The translations under genes and the position numbers were made by a program. 64,000 bases of DNA from the NCBI RefSeq assembly GCF_021462225.1, contig NC_061797.1, positions 34,994,147 through 35,058,146 on the forward strand. The letters are read 5' to 3'. The notes under the pieces are model-generated. The model was not told the DNA's origin. It saw only the letters and a list, made by a program, of their open reading frames with translations, and did not search any database. Origin of the DNA: Girardinichthys multiradiatus (Eukaryota; Chordata; Actinopteri; Cyprinodontiformes; Goodeidae). Positions 11,065 to 21,386 of this stretch are shown one piece after another. The first letter of the stretch is position 1. Each line of letters opens with the position of its first letter.

Positions 11065-11975
11065 CAGTACTTTGCAAAAGCATTAACACTCAGTGACATT
11101 TGTTTCATATTTTGCTAGATTACAGCCACAAACCTCGATGTATTTTATTGGAATTTTATGTGATAGATCAACATAAAGTACAATCTATTAGTGAAGTGAA
11201 AGGACAGTGACCCTTGGTTTATTTTTTTGGGAAATATTACTCTGTTACCCCTAATTAAAATCCAGTATAGTCAACTGCTATCAGAACTCACTTAATTAGT
11301 AAACTGAGTATGTGTGTGTAATTTCATCTCACTAAAAACATTTATTCTGTGATGACCTCCAAGATGTTCTAGAGAGCTTAACTAAACAACATCTTAACAG
11401 TTCCATCATTCGAAAATGGAAAATGGATGCCACAACTGCCAACCTGCCAAGCCATGGCTATTTGACTAAGCTGACAGGTTGGCCAAGGAGAGCATTAGTC
11501 AGAGAGGCAGCAAAGAGATCCACACCTTATGTGGGAGGATCTGTTGACAGGACAACTATTGCTCATGCAATCCACTCCACAAATTTGGCCATTATAGAAG
11601 AGTGACAGGAAGACACTATTCCTAAACAAAGTCAGAAGAAGTCCTGTTTAAAGTTTCCCAAAAGTGATATAGGGAACAATAAGAAGGTGCCCTGGTCATA
11701 TGAGACTGAAATTCAACTTTCTTAGCTTATATGTAAAATACTATTTGTGGTGAGAAACTAAGACTTCACATCACCCTGCGCACATCATTTATGCAGTCAA
11801 GCATAGTGGTGGCAGCATCATGTTGTAGGGATGCTTTTCTCCTGCAGGGACATGGAAGGTTGTTAGAATTTATGGAAAGATGGAATAAGCTAAAATGTAG
11901 GCAGTCCTGGAAGAAAACTTGTTAGAGGGCACATTAAGGCTGGCGCTTTTACACAGTTCACTTTCACACAGGACA
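11065..11975 (+). mobile_element. Tc1-like transposon remnant (3' truncated)
   Basis: Starts with a Tc1-type end (CAGTACTTTGCAAAAG) followed by the ACAGCCACAAACCTCGATGT region common in fish Tc1 elements. Transposase remnants follow on the + strand: a helix-turn-helix part with TTANLPSHGY...KLTG (11423-11605), SVDRTTIAHAIH, then CATAGTGGTGGCAGCATCAT from the catalytic core near 11800. Frameshifts are present and the end carrying the last catalytic Glu is missing. A second copy of the same family lies at 53085-53730. Confidence 0.75.
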
Positions 11976-12280
11976 TTTTAATGTATATGTGCTCATATAT
12001 ACAGCAGCATTGCATAAATAAGAATTAGCTTTATTCACCAAGTTAATTTCATTCAAGTTTGTGTACACATACAAGAAATTTGACTTCTGTTCCACTTTGC
12101 TCTCAATGAAGACCTTTTAAATATAAATAGGAAAATATGTTTTAGTAAGTAAACATATATTGTGTTATACAAAAGAGAAAAACATGGTTAAGTTAGTGGT
12201 AGTCCGACTAGCCATGTGGTATTTGAAATCTTTCATTCAGAGGACTAAAGTGTAATTAGAGTAAACTTTACCCACATATG
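11976..12280. other. Intron sequence, nothing recognised
   Basis: AT-rich DNA between two repeats; no feature seen. Confidence 0.4.
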
Positions 12281-12770
12281 ACATTTAGCAGAAACCATAT
12301 GAACTGTTTCATTTTCCATTCATAATTGAAGGCTTTAGGCTGAATAATCCAAGGGCTAGACTGGCACAATAATCCGGGGACAGAAACAGGGTCAATAATC
12401 GGAACAAGAGACGTCAGGCAAGGGGCAGGCAGAGGCATAAACCAGATGCAGGAAACAGGGTCAAAAACCAAAATCCAAACAGTCCAACAAGGGGCAGGCA
12501 GAGAGGCAAAATCCAAGAAACAAGGCAAGGTCAAAAAACAATGATCAGACAGGAAGGAACGCTGGATATCTACTCGCACGATGGCTTTCAAAAATCTGGC
12601 ACCGTCTGCTTGTCAGAGTCAGTATATATCAGGGAAGACACAGAGGCTTGGAATGCCACAGATTGCACTGCACTGCAGCAGCCTCCAGGTGCATCTCATC
12701 TGCTGATTGCAGCCAGGGAGACAGGGTAGAGCAGGACAAGCAGACATGCCAGAATCATAACACTAACAGC
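12281..12770 (-). repeat. LTR-like repeat with internal near-duplicated segments
   Basis: On the minus strand the block contains two related segments, each with CTGCCTGCCCCTTG followed about 25-30 bp later by TTGACCCTGTTTC. This style is common in fish gypsy-type LTRs. No target duplication was found, so class and borders are uncertain. Confidence 0.4.
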
Positions 12771-13960
12771 ACAAATGAACCAACTACTGAGGGATGGGAC
12801 TCACCCTGAATGGCTGACCAAGAGCCAAACAGTCCTGATAAAATAAGATCCCCAGAAGGGAACAACCCTAACCAACTACTGGCCAATAACCTGGCTCTCC
12901 ACAACATGGAAGCACGTGTCCAGCATAATAGCAGCTAAGGCACATGGATCAATACATGGAAGAGGCACAGAAAGGCATTAGTGAAAATACCAGAGAAGCC
13001 AAACACCAGCTGGTGGTTAACAGAACAGTTGCCTGGGACTGTAAAATCAGAAGAACAAACCTGTGCACTGCCTGGCTTGATTACAAGAAAGCCTACGACA
13101 CCATGTCACACACCTGGATCCTGGAATGCCTGAAGGTCAACAACACACTGAAAACATTTGTTCCAAACTGCATGAGGGTGTAGAATACCCGTATTGAGGC
13201 CAACTTCAGGGTAATTGCGCAAGTCTTTGTCAAATATGCGCATGTACCAAAAAGATGCTATGCCTTTGTCCCCACAGTTATTTTTCATAGACCTGAACCC
13301 CCATGGTTAACTTATGAACAAAACTGGCTATGGATACCGACTCAGGTCTCAGAAATGGGGCCGCCATCAGTCACCTCATCTACATGGATGACATCGAGCT
13401 GTATGCTATGACTGAGTGAGACATTGACTCACTGATCCACAGCACCAGCATCTACAACAGCAACACTGTAATGTAGCTGGATGGTGACAAATAGAAGCAA
13501 GATAATCCATACAGAGGGAAATGCATTTACATAAGGGAGAAAACCAGATGGTGAGGGGAGCTTTAAGTACCAAGAATACCACAAGCAAATGGAAATTTGA
13601 AGAAGCTACAAGGAAAACAGCAACAGCTAAATACCTGCAACGAGTAAGGCACATTCAGAGAAGCCATCCCAATAGCAAGAACAAGGTCTGGACAATCAAC
13701 AGCTATGCCTTGCCAGTTCTCAGATACCCTACAGAGATAATAGGTTGGCCAAATGAGGGAAATTCAGACCACAGATGTTAAAACAAGAAAGCTATTCACC
13801 ACGTATGATGAATTCCACCCCAAATCCTGTATCGACAGGCTATACACTGAACGCACAGAAGTAGACAGAGCACTAGTTTGCATCAAAGCCACTATCCAAG
13901 ATGAAACATCCAATCTCCAACAATACATCAGAAAGATGTCCCAAGAGATGTCATCTGTTT
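12771..13960 (+). pseudogene. LINE remnant, R2/R4-like (restriction-type endonuclease group) reverse transcriptase
   Basis: Broken + strand frames contain the RT of a fish LINE: TTLTNYWPITWLSTTWKH (about 12865), CTAWLDYKKAYDTMSHTWILE (13065-13130, motif A region), HLIYMDDIELYA (about 13380-13410, YMDD catalytic motif) and EEATRKTATAKYLQRVRHI with YALPVLRYPTEIIGWP (13600-13760). The distinctive C-terminal part continues to IQDETSNLQQYIRKM near 13940. The family resembles vertebrate elements annotated as R2- or R4-like, but clade placement is from memory. Many stops; inactive. Confidence 0.7.
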
Positions 13961-14196
13961 TTGTTCTTGTGTTTGCTTTTCTTTCCCTTTATCTGTTATC
14001 ATTCTCCAATATCCCTACCCATTTCACCTAAAAAGTACCTGGGCAAAACATTGCTCGTCTGCATAGTTTCTTCAGGGCAAGTGGTTGCTTAGTGAAGACA
14101 ACCATGTTTCCAGCATTTATGCTGAATCAGATTTAGCTTCTAAATACAGCCTCCTTTGAACTGGTCTCATCATCACACTCCAGATTATAAACATGG

Positions 14197-14751
14197 ACAG
14201 TAGTGTGCAAAAGTGTTAGGCAGGTGTGAAAAAAATGCTGTACACAAAGAATGCTTTCAAAAATGGAAGAGTTAGGCATTTATTTTCATCAGTCAACAAA
14301 ATGCAGCGAATGAACAAAAGAGAAATCTAAATCAAATCAATATTTGGTGTGACCACCCTTTGCCTTCAAAACAGCATCAATTCTTCTAGGTACACTTGCA
14401 CACAGTTTTTGAAGGAACTTGGCTGGTAGGTTGTTCCAAACATCTTGGAGAACTACCCACAGATCTACTGTGGATGTAAGCTTTCTCACATCCTTCTGTG
14501 TCGTCATGTAATCCCAGACACACTTGAGGATGTTGAGATCAGGGCTCTGTGGGGGCCATACCATCACTTTCAGTAATTCTTGTTCTTCTTTACACTGAAG
14601 ATAGTTCTTAATGTCATTGTGCTGTATGCTTGTATGCTCACTTAGCATTTTATAAATTGATAAAAATAAACAATCATCATTTATATTTGTGAAAGCATTC
14701 TTTGTTTACAGCATTTTGTCACACATGCCGAAAACTTTTACACAGTATTGT
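14197..14751 (-). mobile_element. Internally deleted Tc1-like element with terminal inverted repeats
   Basis: 555 bp bounded by inverted repeats: ACAGTAGTGTGCAAAAGTGT at 14197 and its near complement ending at 14751. Inside, on the minus strand, is only the C-terminal part of a Tc1 transposase (frame 14648-14337) with WPPQSPDLNILKCVWDY, where the catalytic Glu position carries Lys, and the terminal PRRIDAVLKAKGG. The N-terminal and central parts are missing, so it cannot encode transposase. The flanking TA dinucleotides are not visible any more. Confidence 0.75.
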
Positions 14752-15658
14752 TGTTCTGAAAAATGACCAATCTCTTTCTAAACAATATGGCATATTTTAT
14801 ATATTGAAATGTATATCAGTATGAACATCAATGTCTTTCTAAAGACAATAAGGCCATTTGGGGTCAGTTTGCACGGGTGCTTTTTTGCATTTGATAGTTT
14901 TTCTGTAAAGCTACAGGAGAGGCTTTATCTTAATCTTACTGTCAATTTCTGCAAGGTTTAAATAATAATACTCTGATAAAGACAGCACACATTTAATACA
15001 GAAGGGGTTATCAGATGTGCAAACATATGGGTAGATACTTCTTCCACATGCACACCCATTAATACCACATGTTGTGCACGGATGCCCCCTGCTTGTGTAT
15101 TTATTTAGGAGACTGGTGGTTGGTTAATGTTCCAATTAGGGGCTGCCTGGAGATCGTTAAGAAGATGAATGATTCTCTCACATCTTGTAGGGCTGTGTGA
15201 GATAGAGACAAGAGGGAGCACGCCTATTAGGGCCTCCTTCACATAGCTCACACAGTGTTTTTTTTTTTTTATTATCATCATGAGAGTGAAGTGTGTATAC
15301 TGTGAATATACTAAAAGAGAAAGCATAATTAACACATTTAACAAATGTTTCCCCCATTGTTCTCTCAACTTCTCTGCCCTGCTTCGTAGCTGTGTCAATA
15401 TGACATAAGTATTTCCACTGTGTTGCCTTTTAGACATTTCAGGACACATCTCATAATGTCAGAAAGCCTCACAGATTAAACATCACACCTAAATGTCATA
15501 AATGTTTTCCTTAGGCAGGGCAAGGCTTCTGTGTATGTAATGGAAGACAAAAGTTTAAACTGACATGTTCCTTTGTTTTGTGTTTTGTCCCTGAATTTTG
15601 TTGTTGTGAAACACTGACAGTTACAAATTCATTGTGTGTATTTGTGAACGTTTTACAG
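14752..15658. other. Intron sequence up to the second MDGA exon
   Basis: AT-rich DNA. A 340-bp open minus-strand frame at 15105-15449 shows no domain and I do not call it a gene. Confidence 0.4.
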
Positions 15659-15789
15659 GCACACTCAGTGTTCTTCTGAGAGTGAGAAGTATTGCGCCTG
15701 TGGACTCAGTGGTGTGGACAAAATCAGGTCATCAAGGCCCAGACTGGAGGAAAGCCTTTTTTGCCATCAACCCCAGTGGACCCTTCCAG
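15659..15789 (+). CDS. mdga1/2: MDGA-family gene, MAM-domain exon (second in window)
   Basis: Second visible exon. The acceptor TTTTACAG ends at 15658 and the donor GTAAAA starts at 15790. The two leading bases complete the Gly codon split by the previous exon, so the junction reads KHIG-TLSVLLRVRS without a break. The exon continues through a WTKSGHQGPDW stretch to INPSGPFQ and ends in phase 0. These are the central beta-strand and W-rich segments of a MAM domain, which supports cell adhesion and homotypic or receptor interactions. The intron before it is about 13.9 kb and full of transposons; the intron after it is about 33 kb. Frame and phase agreement with the flanking exons is the strongest evidence that this is a real exon and not a chance reading frame. 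Confidence 0.87.
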
Positions 15790-16479
15790 GTAAAACCTTT
15801 GTCACTGGTTTTCTGTCCTACACAGCAAAGTGTAAAGTCAATTCTATAGCAGTGGAAATAGTGCACAAGCTGCACACTTGAACTTACTGATAGGATTTTT
15901 AATATAAAACAAACATTTCAAGAAAAAATCACAACAGTTTTGAGAAGGGAACCTGAGCGTTTGTTTGCCTGACATAAGGGCCACTCCCCCTCTGTCCTGC
16001 TTCATCACACTCAGCAATTGAGTTGTGTTGGGTGAAATTCAGAACGTGACCTGGAGGTATGAACCAGTCATCTTTTATGGGAAAAACATGCAGTGTTCCC
16101 TGTACTGTTAACGTGAGTTTTGAAGAATCGAGCCTCTAAAGGCAATTCGGCCCCCCCGTGTTTGCTCCTTGATTTTTATCTCAGCCCGCCACTATCGCTT
16201 TGGCTCTGGCTCCCTCGGAAGAAACAGACGAAAAAAATAAATCATCTTTCTTTTCTTTTTGACAATTCTTGTAGTGCAACCAATTCTTCTTCACTATATT
16301 TTTTTTCCCAGAAGGAAGACCTCCGATACACCTTGAAATTAGCAGGATTTATACATTGTTCACAGAATTCCACAGTCGGGTTTCACATTTTGCCTTGAAT
16401 GAGATAAATTTTTAACAATGGGTGTTTTACAGTGAAAATAAAGCAGCAAAGAAACCAGATAAAGTCTTTGAATTTAGAC
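15790..16479. other. Start of the 33-kb intron, nothing recognised
   Basis: Intron DNA between the exon and the hAT element; no convincing feature. Confidence 0.4.
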
Positions 16480-16598
16480 CAGGCATGGGCAAACTGCTGA
16501 CTGCAGGCCATACACAGCCCATTTGGGTTTTTAACCCGGCCCACCGAACATGATATTCTCTACTGTGTTGTGAAAAAGATGCATTTGGAAAATAACTT
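16480..16598 (+). mobile_element. hAT transposon, left half (split by ERV)
   Basis: Begins CAGGCATGGGCAAAC, which pairs with the complement of the right end (GTTTGCCAACCCCTG at 28419-28433). The preceding 8 bp, ATTTAGAC (16472-16479), match the 8 bp after the right end, TTTTAGAC (28434-28441), at seven positions. An 8-bp duplication and CAGGGG-type ends are typical of hAT elements. Only the ends survive; no transposase is seen, so this was a short non-autonomous copy. Confidence 0.75.
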
Positions 16599-17174
16599 AA
16601 GCTACCGCACCATGTTGGCGGTCAGATGTCTCGGAGCTCCTCCGGTCCTTGGTCCCCAGAAGCAATCACACACTTTACGAATCTCAGCAGTTTCTAACTT
16701 TTAGCTCTTTTAATCTAAATTAAGGCAGAGGAATGATTACAGTGATCAGTGCTGAGGCTCCCGTCTCGGACCGTCGCCGTCTGTGTAAGGATGACGAAGA
16801 GCCCCGATAGAAGGTCACATGTAGTTTTATATCTGGCACTCCAATGCAATGGATGTGCACTCCCTCAGTGATTATCAGTAGACTATGTGTCACCATTGTG
16901 CTGTCTATCTGTTAGGTTGTGTAGTATGGGTGTCCATCCTTAATTTAAGTACGCTGTGGCTTTCTAATCAAACCAGTTGCTCTACTATCAACCCCAGTGC
17001 CCGAGCCTCAGGTCGTTCATGACAAACTTTGGGCCATTTATCCTTATAATGTGTGTTGATGAGCATTCTTATCCTATTCTAACAAAAGGGAAACATTAGA
17101 ACTTATGCTTTATATCACTATGGTATAAATTGGAAAACCAGCTATGAGCAAAATAATAAAGGTTATTCCTAACA
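16599..17174 (-). mobile_element. ERV-A 3' LTR
   Basis: About 576 bp closely matching 27657-28262. On the minus strand it starts TGTTAGGAATAACC at 17174. The bases just upstream on that strand (17175-17181) form a purine tract GGGGGGT, as expected immediately before a retroviral 3' LTR. The U5 end, near 16599, is less clear and lacks the TG/CA border seen in the other copy. It is inserted inside the hAT element. Confidence 0.75.
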
Positions 17175-17853
17175 ACCCCCCTGATGTGGTGTCATTTAAA
17201 GGCACCTATGTGTGTGTTAAACGCAGGAACGCCATCTCTCCGGTAGACCCCTGGTTGTGTCTAAGCAACAGCTGATACACCTAGTGGAGACAACTCTAAC
17301 CCCATCAAACCTGTATGTATTTGATTTAGAGAAAAGAGAGCGAAAGGACAACAGCCTGAAGCACAGCAGAAAATTCTGTCTAACATCATGTGAATCAGTT
17401 AATGTAGACCCTAAGCGTTGATTTTCTTCGTCCATCTTTGGTCCCCCTCTGAGCGACATCCATGCCCAAACGTCCTTTGACATGCTCAGCTACCTGAAAA
17501 GGTTAGTCTTAAAATGGAATGTAGATTCATATGTTCATACCAGGCAGCTTGCGCCCAAATTGTAGGTAATTAGCAACTGCTATTATTATCATTAAAGCAC
17601 ATAGTGGCTTAATCAAATGGATCCTAGTCAAAAATATTTCATTATGATCAAGAACAATGTACCTGTTTAGCACAATTAGAAAGTGTTTTACTTTAAAGCA
17701 GCCTCCATTTATTGCAGTCCATTTATGACAGTCCATTTATTACATGTCCTAAAAATCAACCTATGGAGAGGTGAACACATAACTAAAAATAACCTGTGAG
17801 GTCCTATTAATACTTTCATTCATGACATGTGCTTAACTAATTTCACTTAATCA
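17175..17853 (-). pseudogene. ERV-A 3' internal sequence (degraded)
   Basis: Adjoins the 3' LTR. It shares landmarks in the same order with 18681-19040: a 15-bp motif GCCATCTCTCCGGTA (17231-17245), then AGCACAGC followed by GTAGACCCT. It is therefore a second copy of the region between env and the 3' LTR of the same ERV family. The short minus-strand frame at 17483-17217 has no recognised domain. The part after 17500 may belong to the ERV-B LTR. Confidence 0.5.
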
Positions 17854-18250
17854 CGGATACAAGCGGCTGAAATGAGCTTCCTCCGTAGGGTGGCCGGGCA
17901 CTCCCTTAGAGATAGGGTGAGGAGCTCGGCCATCCGGGAGGAGCTCGGAGTAGAGCCGCTGCTCCTCCACATTGAGAGGAGCCAGTTGAGGTGGCTCGGG
18001 CATCTATACCGGATGCCTCCTGGACGCCTTCCTCGGGAGGTGTTCCAGGCACGTCCCACCGGGAGGAGGCCCAGGGGACGGCCCAGGACACGCTGGAGGG
18101 ACTATGTCTCTCGGCTGGCCTGGGAACGCCTTGGGCTCCCCCTGGAGGAGCTGGAGGAGGTGTCTAGAGAGAGGGACGTCTGGGCGTCTCTGCTGAGTCT
18201 GCTGCCCCCGCGACCCGGTCCTGGATAAGCGGAAGACGACGAACGAACGA
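17854..18250 (+). mobile_element. Rex3/RTE-type LINE 3' end, 5'-truncated, with target duplication
   Basis: A 397-bp insertion flanked by a perfect 9-bp duplication ACTTAATCA (17845-17853 and 18251-18259). It encodes the C-terminal tail of the LINE ORF (MSFLRRVAGHSLRDRVR, LGVEPLLLHIERSQLRWLGH, RPRTRWRDYVSRLAWERLG), open to the normal-looking end at PPRPGPG near 18228. It finishes in a (GAAC)n tail. Its good state of preservation indicates a relatively recent insertion. The same family occurs at 1-870 and 44610-45335. Confidence 0.85.
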
Positions 18251-18259
18251 ACTTAATCA

Positions 18260-18680
18260 ATCTGTCATTAATTTATCTGATACATCATTCATACCATTAA
18301 ATTAAATATTCTGATTCCTTTAATACCAACATTATTCATTAAGTCACAGAAATCACTGCAAAGCATCTCTGGTCAGACGGCGGCCCCCCTTTTCACTTAT
18401 GTGTTATCCTCTGTCAATCCTGTGAGCCTGATCACAGCCCCCTCTTTCTCACACCCTCGATTTGAGGGGCCCGACCCCTTAACTACTGGCATCTGATAGG
18501 CGGTTGGCACTCTCGGGCCCCCTGAGTCCATGAAGTCCATGGTTGTAGTCGTGCACCTAAGGATTTTGTGTAAGCTGTAGCAGTGAGCGGTGCAGCAGAT
18601 AAGCAACAAGGGCATATATATTTAATTAGGGCAGCAAAGAGATGATTAGAAAAAGGCCATAGAATAATACATTCATAACA
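18260..18680 (-). mobile_element. Probable ERV-B 3' LTR (interrupted by the Rex3 insertion)
   Basis: On the minus strand it starts TGTTATGAATG at 18680, preceded by a purine tract (18681-18687, AGGGGGAT-type). The landmarks to the right repeat those next to the ERV-A LTR. The left border is unknown; the LTR may extend left of the Rex3 insertion to around 17.5 kb. Confidence 0.5.
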
Positions 18681-19206
18681 ATCCCCCTGTTGAGGTGGGA
18701 AAAACCCACCTCACATCAATCAATGTGTCTAGTGCATATGGACCTAAACTAGAATATGGGAGGCAGTTCCTTCCGGCCGTCGTGTAACTCCGCCCCCCCA
18801 AAACGGAGTGCCATCTCTCCGGTAACTGCCTGCCGCCCTCAGTGTGTGCTCCCCCTCTGTTTCCCATAGAACAGACCTATGCTGATGTGTGTCTGAAATT
18901 TAAATGATTAAAAACATCGCAAATAGATAATAATGCCCTATTGAAAAATTAAAAAAACAAAAATAATAAAAACCTAGAAGCACAGCGGAAAATGAGCAGT
19001 ACAATGTGTATCAGTATATAGTAGACCCTGAATCGTGGACCCTGTTCAATTATCTATTGCAGTCGTCTGGTCCAGTTCCCCTCCAGGCTGCAGGAAAGGG
19101 TTGGTCATCCTCCTGGTGTGGCATCCCTGGCTCCCCATTCCTGGTTGGCCTTGGACAAGGCCTGGTGTTGCATCCTCGGTTTATGACTGTGATTTTGTTC
19201 ACATTT
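18681..19206 (-). other. ERV-B sequence between env and 3' LTR
   Basis: Non-coding stretch containing the 15-bp motif GCCATCTCTCCGGTA at 18810-18824, matching the copy at 17231-17245. No reading frame is supported. Confidence 0.45.
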
Positions 19207-20450
19207 TCAGGCTGGCTCTGAACAATGGGTTTGGTCCTCCTCCTCATAGTGCAGTATCATAATTTCTCCAACACTTTGGTTTGGCTCCTTGGGATCCACA
19301 TCATCACTTGTGCTCAAATATTCAGTGGACAACATCAGTGTGTGCTCTGGCACCACATCCATTTGATATTCTGGTAATCTCAAACCTCTGGTATCACTGG
19401 AACCAATCGCACGATCAATACACCTGAGGATGAGAGCTCGAGTACATGTTGCAAAACAGCATACACAACCTGCGATCACCATAACAGTCAATAAAGTGAA
19501 TATACTCACCAGTAGGTTTCCCCATTTTCCAACCACGTCTCAAACATGTTTGTGAATTGTTCATCGATTCCTGAGTGCGATTTAAATTCAATGGATAGTG
19601 ATTGCAATTCTTTTAGGCCCTTCATCAGAGATTCATCAGGTGCTGTAATTGTTGGGAATAAAAGAACAACAAGTCTCTCCAAAAACACCACACAACATTC
19701 TTCTTTTGCTAGGATCACATCCAAAGCTATTCTATTTTGACAAGAAATAATTTCAACATTCTGTTTACACAGCCTTCAGCTGTCACTCCTGTTTTTCCGT
19801 GGTGTCATTTAAAAGATTAGAATCGGTTCTAACAGGAAGCAGTTTGTATTCCAGCAGACATATCAAATTCAAAACACATTTTCTGAAAGGTTTCCCCTGA
19901 CGAAGTAGGCCAATCGGTGTCAGGACATCCTGGATTGAGAGGGTAACCAGAACACATCTTTCCTATCCACTCAATAGGTAGTCACCCCCAAAGCAATTAT
20001 TCCCCATAAATCAGTTCTGTTCAGTAGCAAGGAAAAGTTCAAGGCCTTGTATCAAGTTAATTTACAGTCTAAGTTGCAAACATCACCATCCATAAATAAT
20101 TAACTCAGGGAAGTTATAATTTCTATTCATGAAGTTATTTGAATTGATTTAATAGTTGAACACTCCTTTAACCCTTCATGTAATTTATTCCACAATTTCC
20201 CACATTCACAGAAGTAAACATTTGTTTGTTGATAATTCACACAGTTTTACTTTAGAAATCCTTCTACCATCTTCTTGATTTTGTGACCTTATTTCAATTT
20301 TACCAGGACATACTCCTTCAAGCTTTAACACAACAAATAGAATTTTTATTGGTTAATCTTTATCATGTTCCCTCTGTTGAAGTAACCCAGCTCACTCAAA
20401 AATTTATGAACCAGGTTCCACATAATTGTATTTTGTTAGTTGAAAGCAAA
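19207..20450 (-). pseudogene. env: Endogenous retrovirus env remnant (transmembrane subunit)
   Basis: Degraded retroviral envelope gene on the minus strand. The best-preserved part is the transmembrane subunit. A frame at 19724-19506 covers part of the ectodomain, with a vicinal Cys pair where gamma-like Env proteins have their cysteine motif. An overlapping frame at 19536-19207 has a hydrophobic membrane span followed by a Cys-containing juxtamembrane region and a cytoplasmic tail. The two halves are in different frames. Upstream, to about 20450, the surface part is recognisable only in pieces with many stops. Its place between integrase and LTR agrees with retroviral gene order. Not functional as it stands. 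Confidence 0.65.
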
Positions 20451-20547
20451 AAGATGAGTTAATCTACCCTTATGACGTTATGGTTACTGGAATAAATTAA
20501 TTTAGTTTCACAAGCACATTTTTGATGTGTTAGCTGGAAATGAAATG

Positions 20548-21070
20548 TTAAGTCAAAAGATATCCAATCGAACCTATTCGTATGTTCTTCTTCAGATGGT
20601 TTCTGATTTCTCTGAGGTTTCCTTCGGATGATGGCTCTACCTTCCTGCAATATAATCTGCTTACCTTAGTTTTGCCCTCATCCAGAGTTTCAGTTGTTTT
20701 TCCTATTGGTTCTTTGGTTAGAGCCTCCTGTGTGTTATGAGACAAAAATTGCACAGCAGATTAAAATCGTTGACCATGTCAGTTGCTCTCTCTGTGAATC
20801 CAGACACACCCCGACTGAAGAGAGGAGGTGAAAGGTCAGGGAATGGTTCTTCCTGTCAGCAGCTGATGGGGAGTTAAACCCATGAGCTCAGTGGGTGATA
20901 ATCTTATGTAAAACATCACCAAGGGCAGCGCATCCAGCCACTTCATTTTTGTATCAGCACAAACTTTAGCCAATCGTTTTTTGATTGTGTGATTAGCTCT
21001 CTCAGCCGACCTGGTGAAAGTGTCAAGGACATCTCTACATTCTTTCACTCTGTGGTCAGTACCCATAAAA
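20548..21070 (-). pseudogene. pol: Endogenous retrovirus pol remnant (integrase C-terminal part)
   Basis: The minus-strand frame 21066-20836 encodes the end of a retroviral integrase core: ANHTIKKRLAKVCADTKMKW, then LDALPLV and LTPHQLLTGR. This is typical of gamma/epsilon-type fish ERVs. Nothing recognisable of protease, reverse transcriptase or RNase H is found upstream (to the right). The pol gene is therefore mostly deleted. It lies directly before the env remnant, as in a provirus. Confidence 0.7.
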
Positions 21071-21386
21071 TCAAGAACAATTTCCTTTAGGGCTTGTGAA
21101 CAGGAAATGCTCCAATACCTGTTTTCATGAAAATCTTATATGTAGATAATGTAATAAAGTCATCTTCTCACCTTTAACCAAAAATCATATTTATATTGTA
21201 ACCCAGTTAGATGCTAAGTTATTGTCTGTTAACTAGTAGCAAATGTTAGATATGTTCAAACCTTAATTTTCCATAACAGTTTTTGAAATCATCCTCAGAA
21301 CAACGTTTTCGCATCATTTACCATGAAGGTGTCCAGTATGTTGGACAACCTACTTTTCAAGCACTTTGATAATTTGGTTAAATCTA

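Noticed and set aside
15105..15449. 114-codon minus-strand frame near the second MDGA exon
   Set aside because: No recognisable domain, crosses a poly-A/T tract and has no supporting context.
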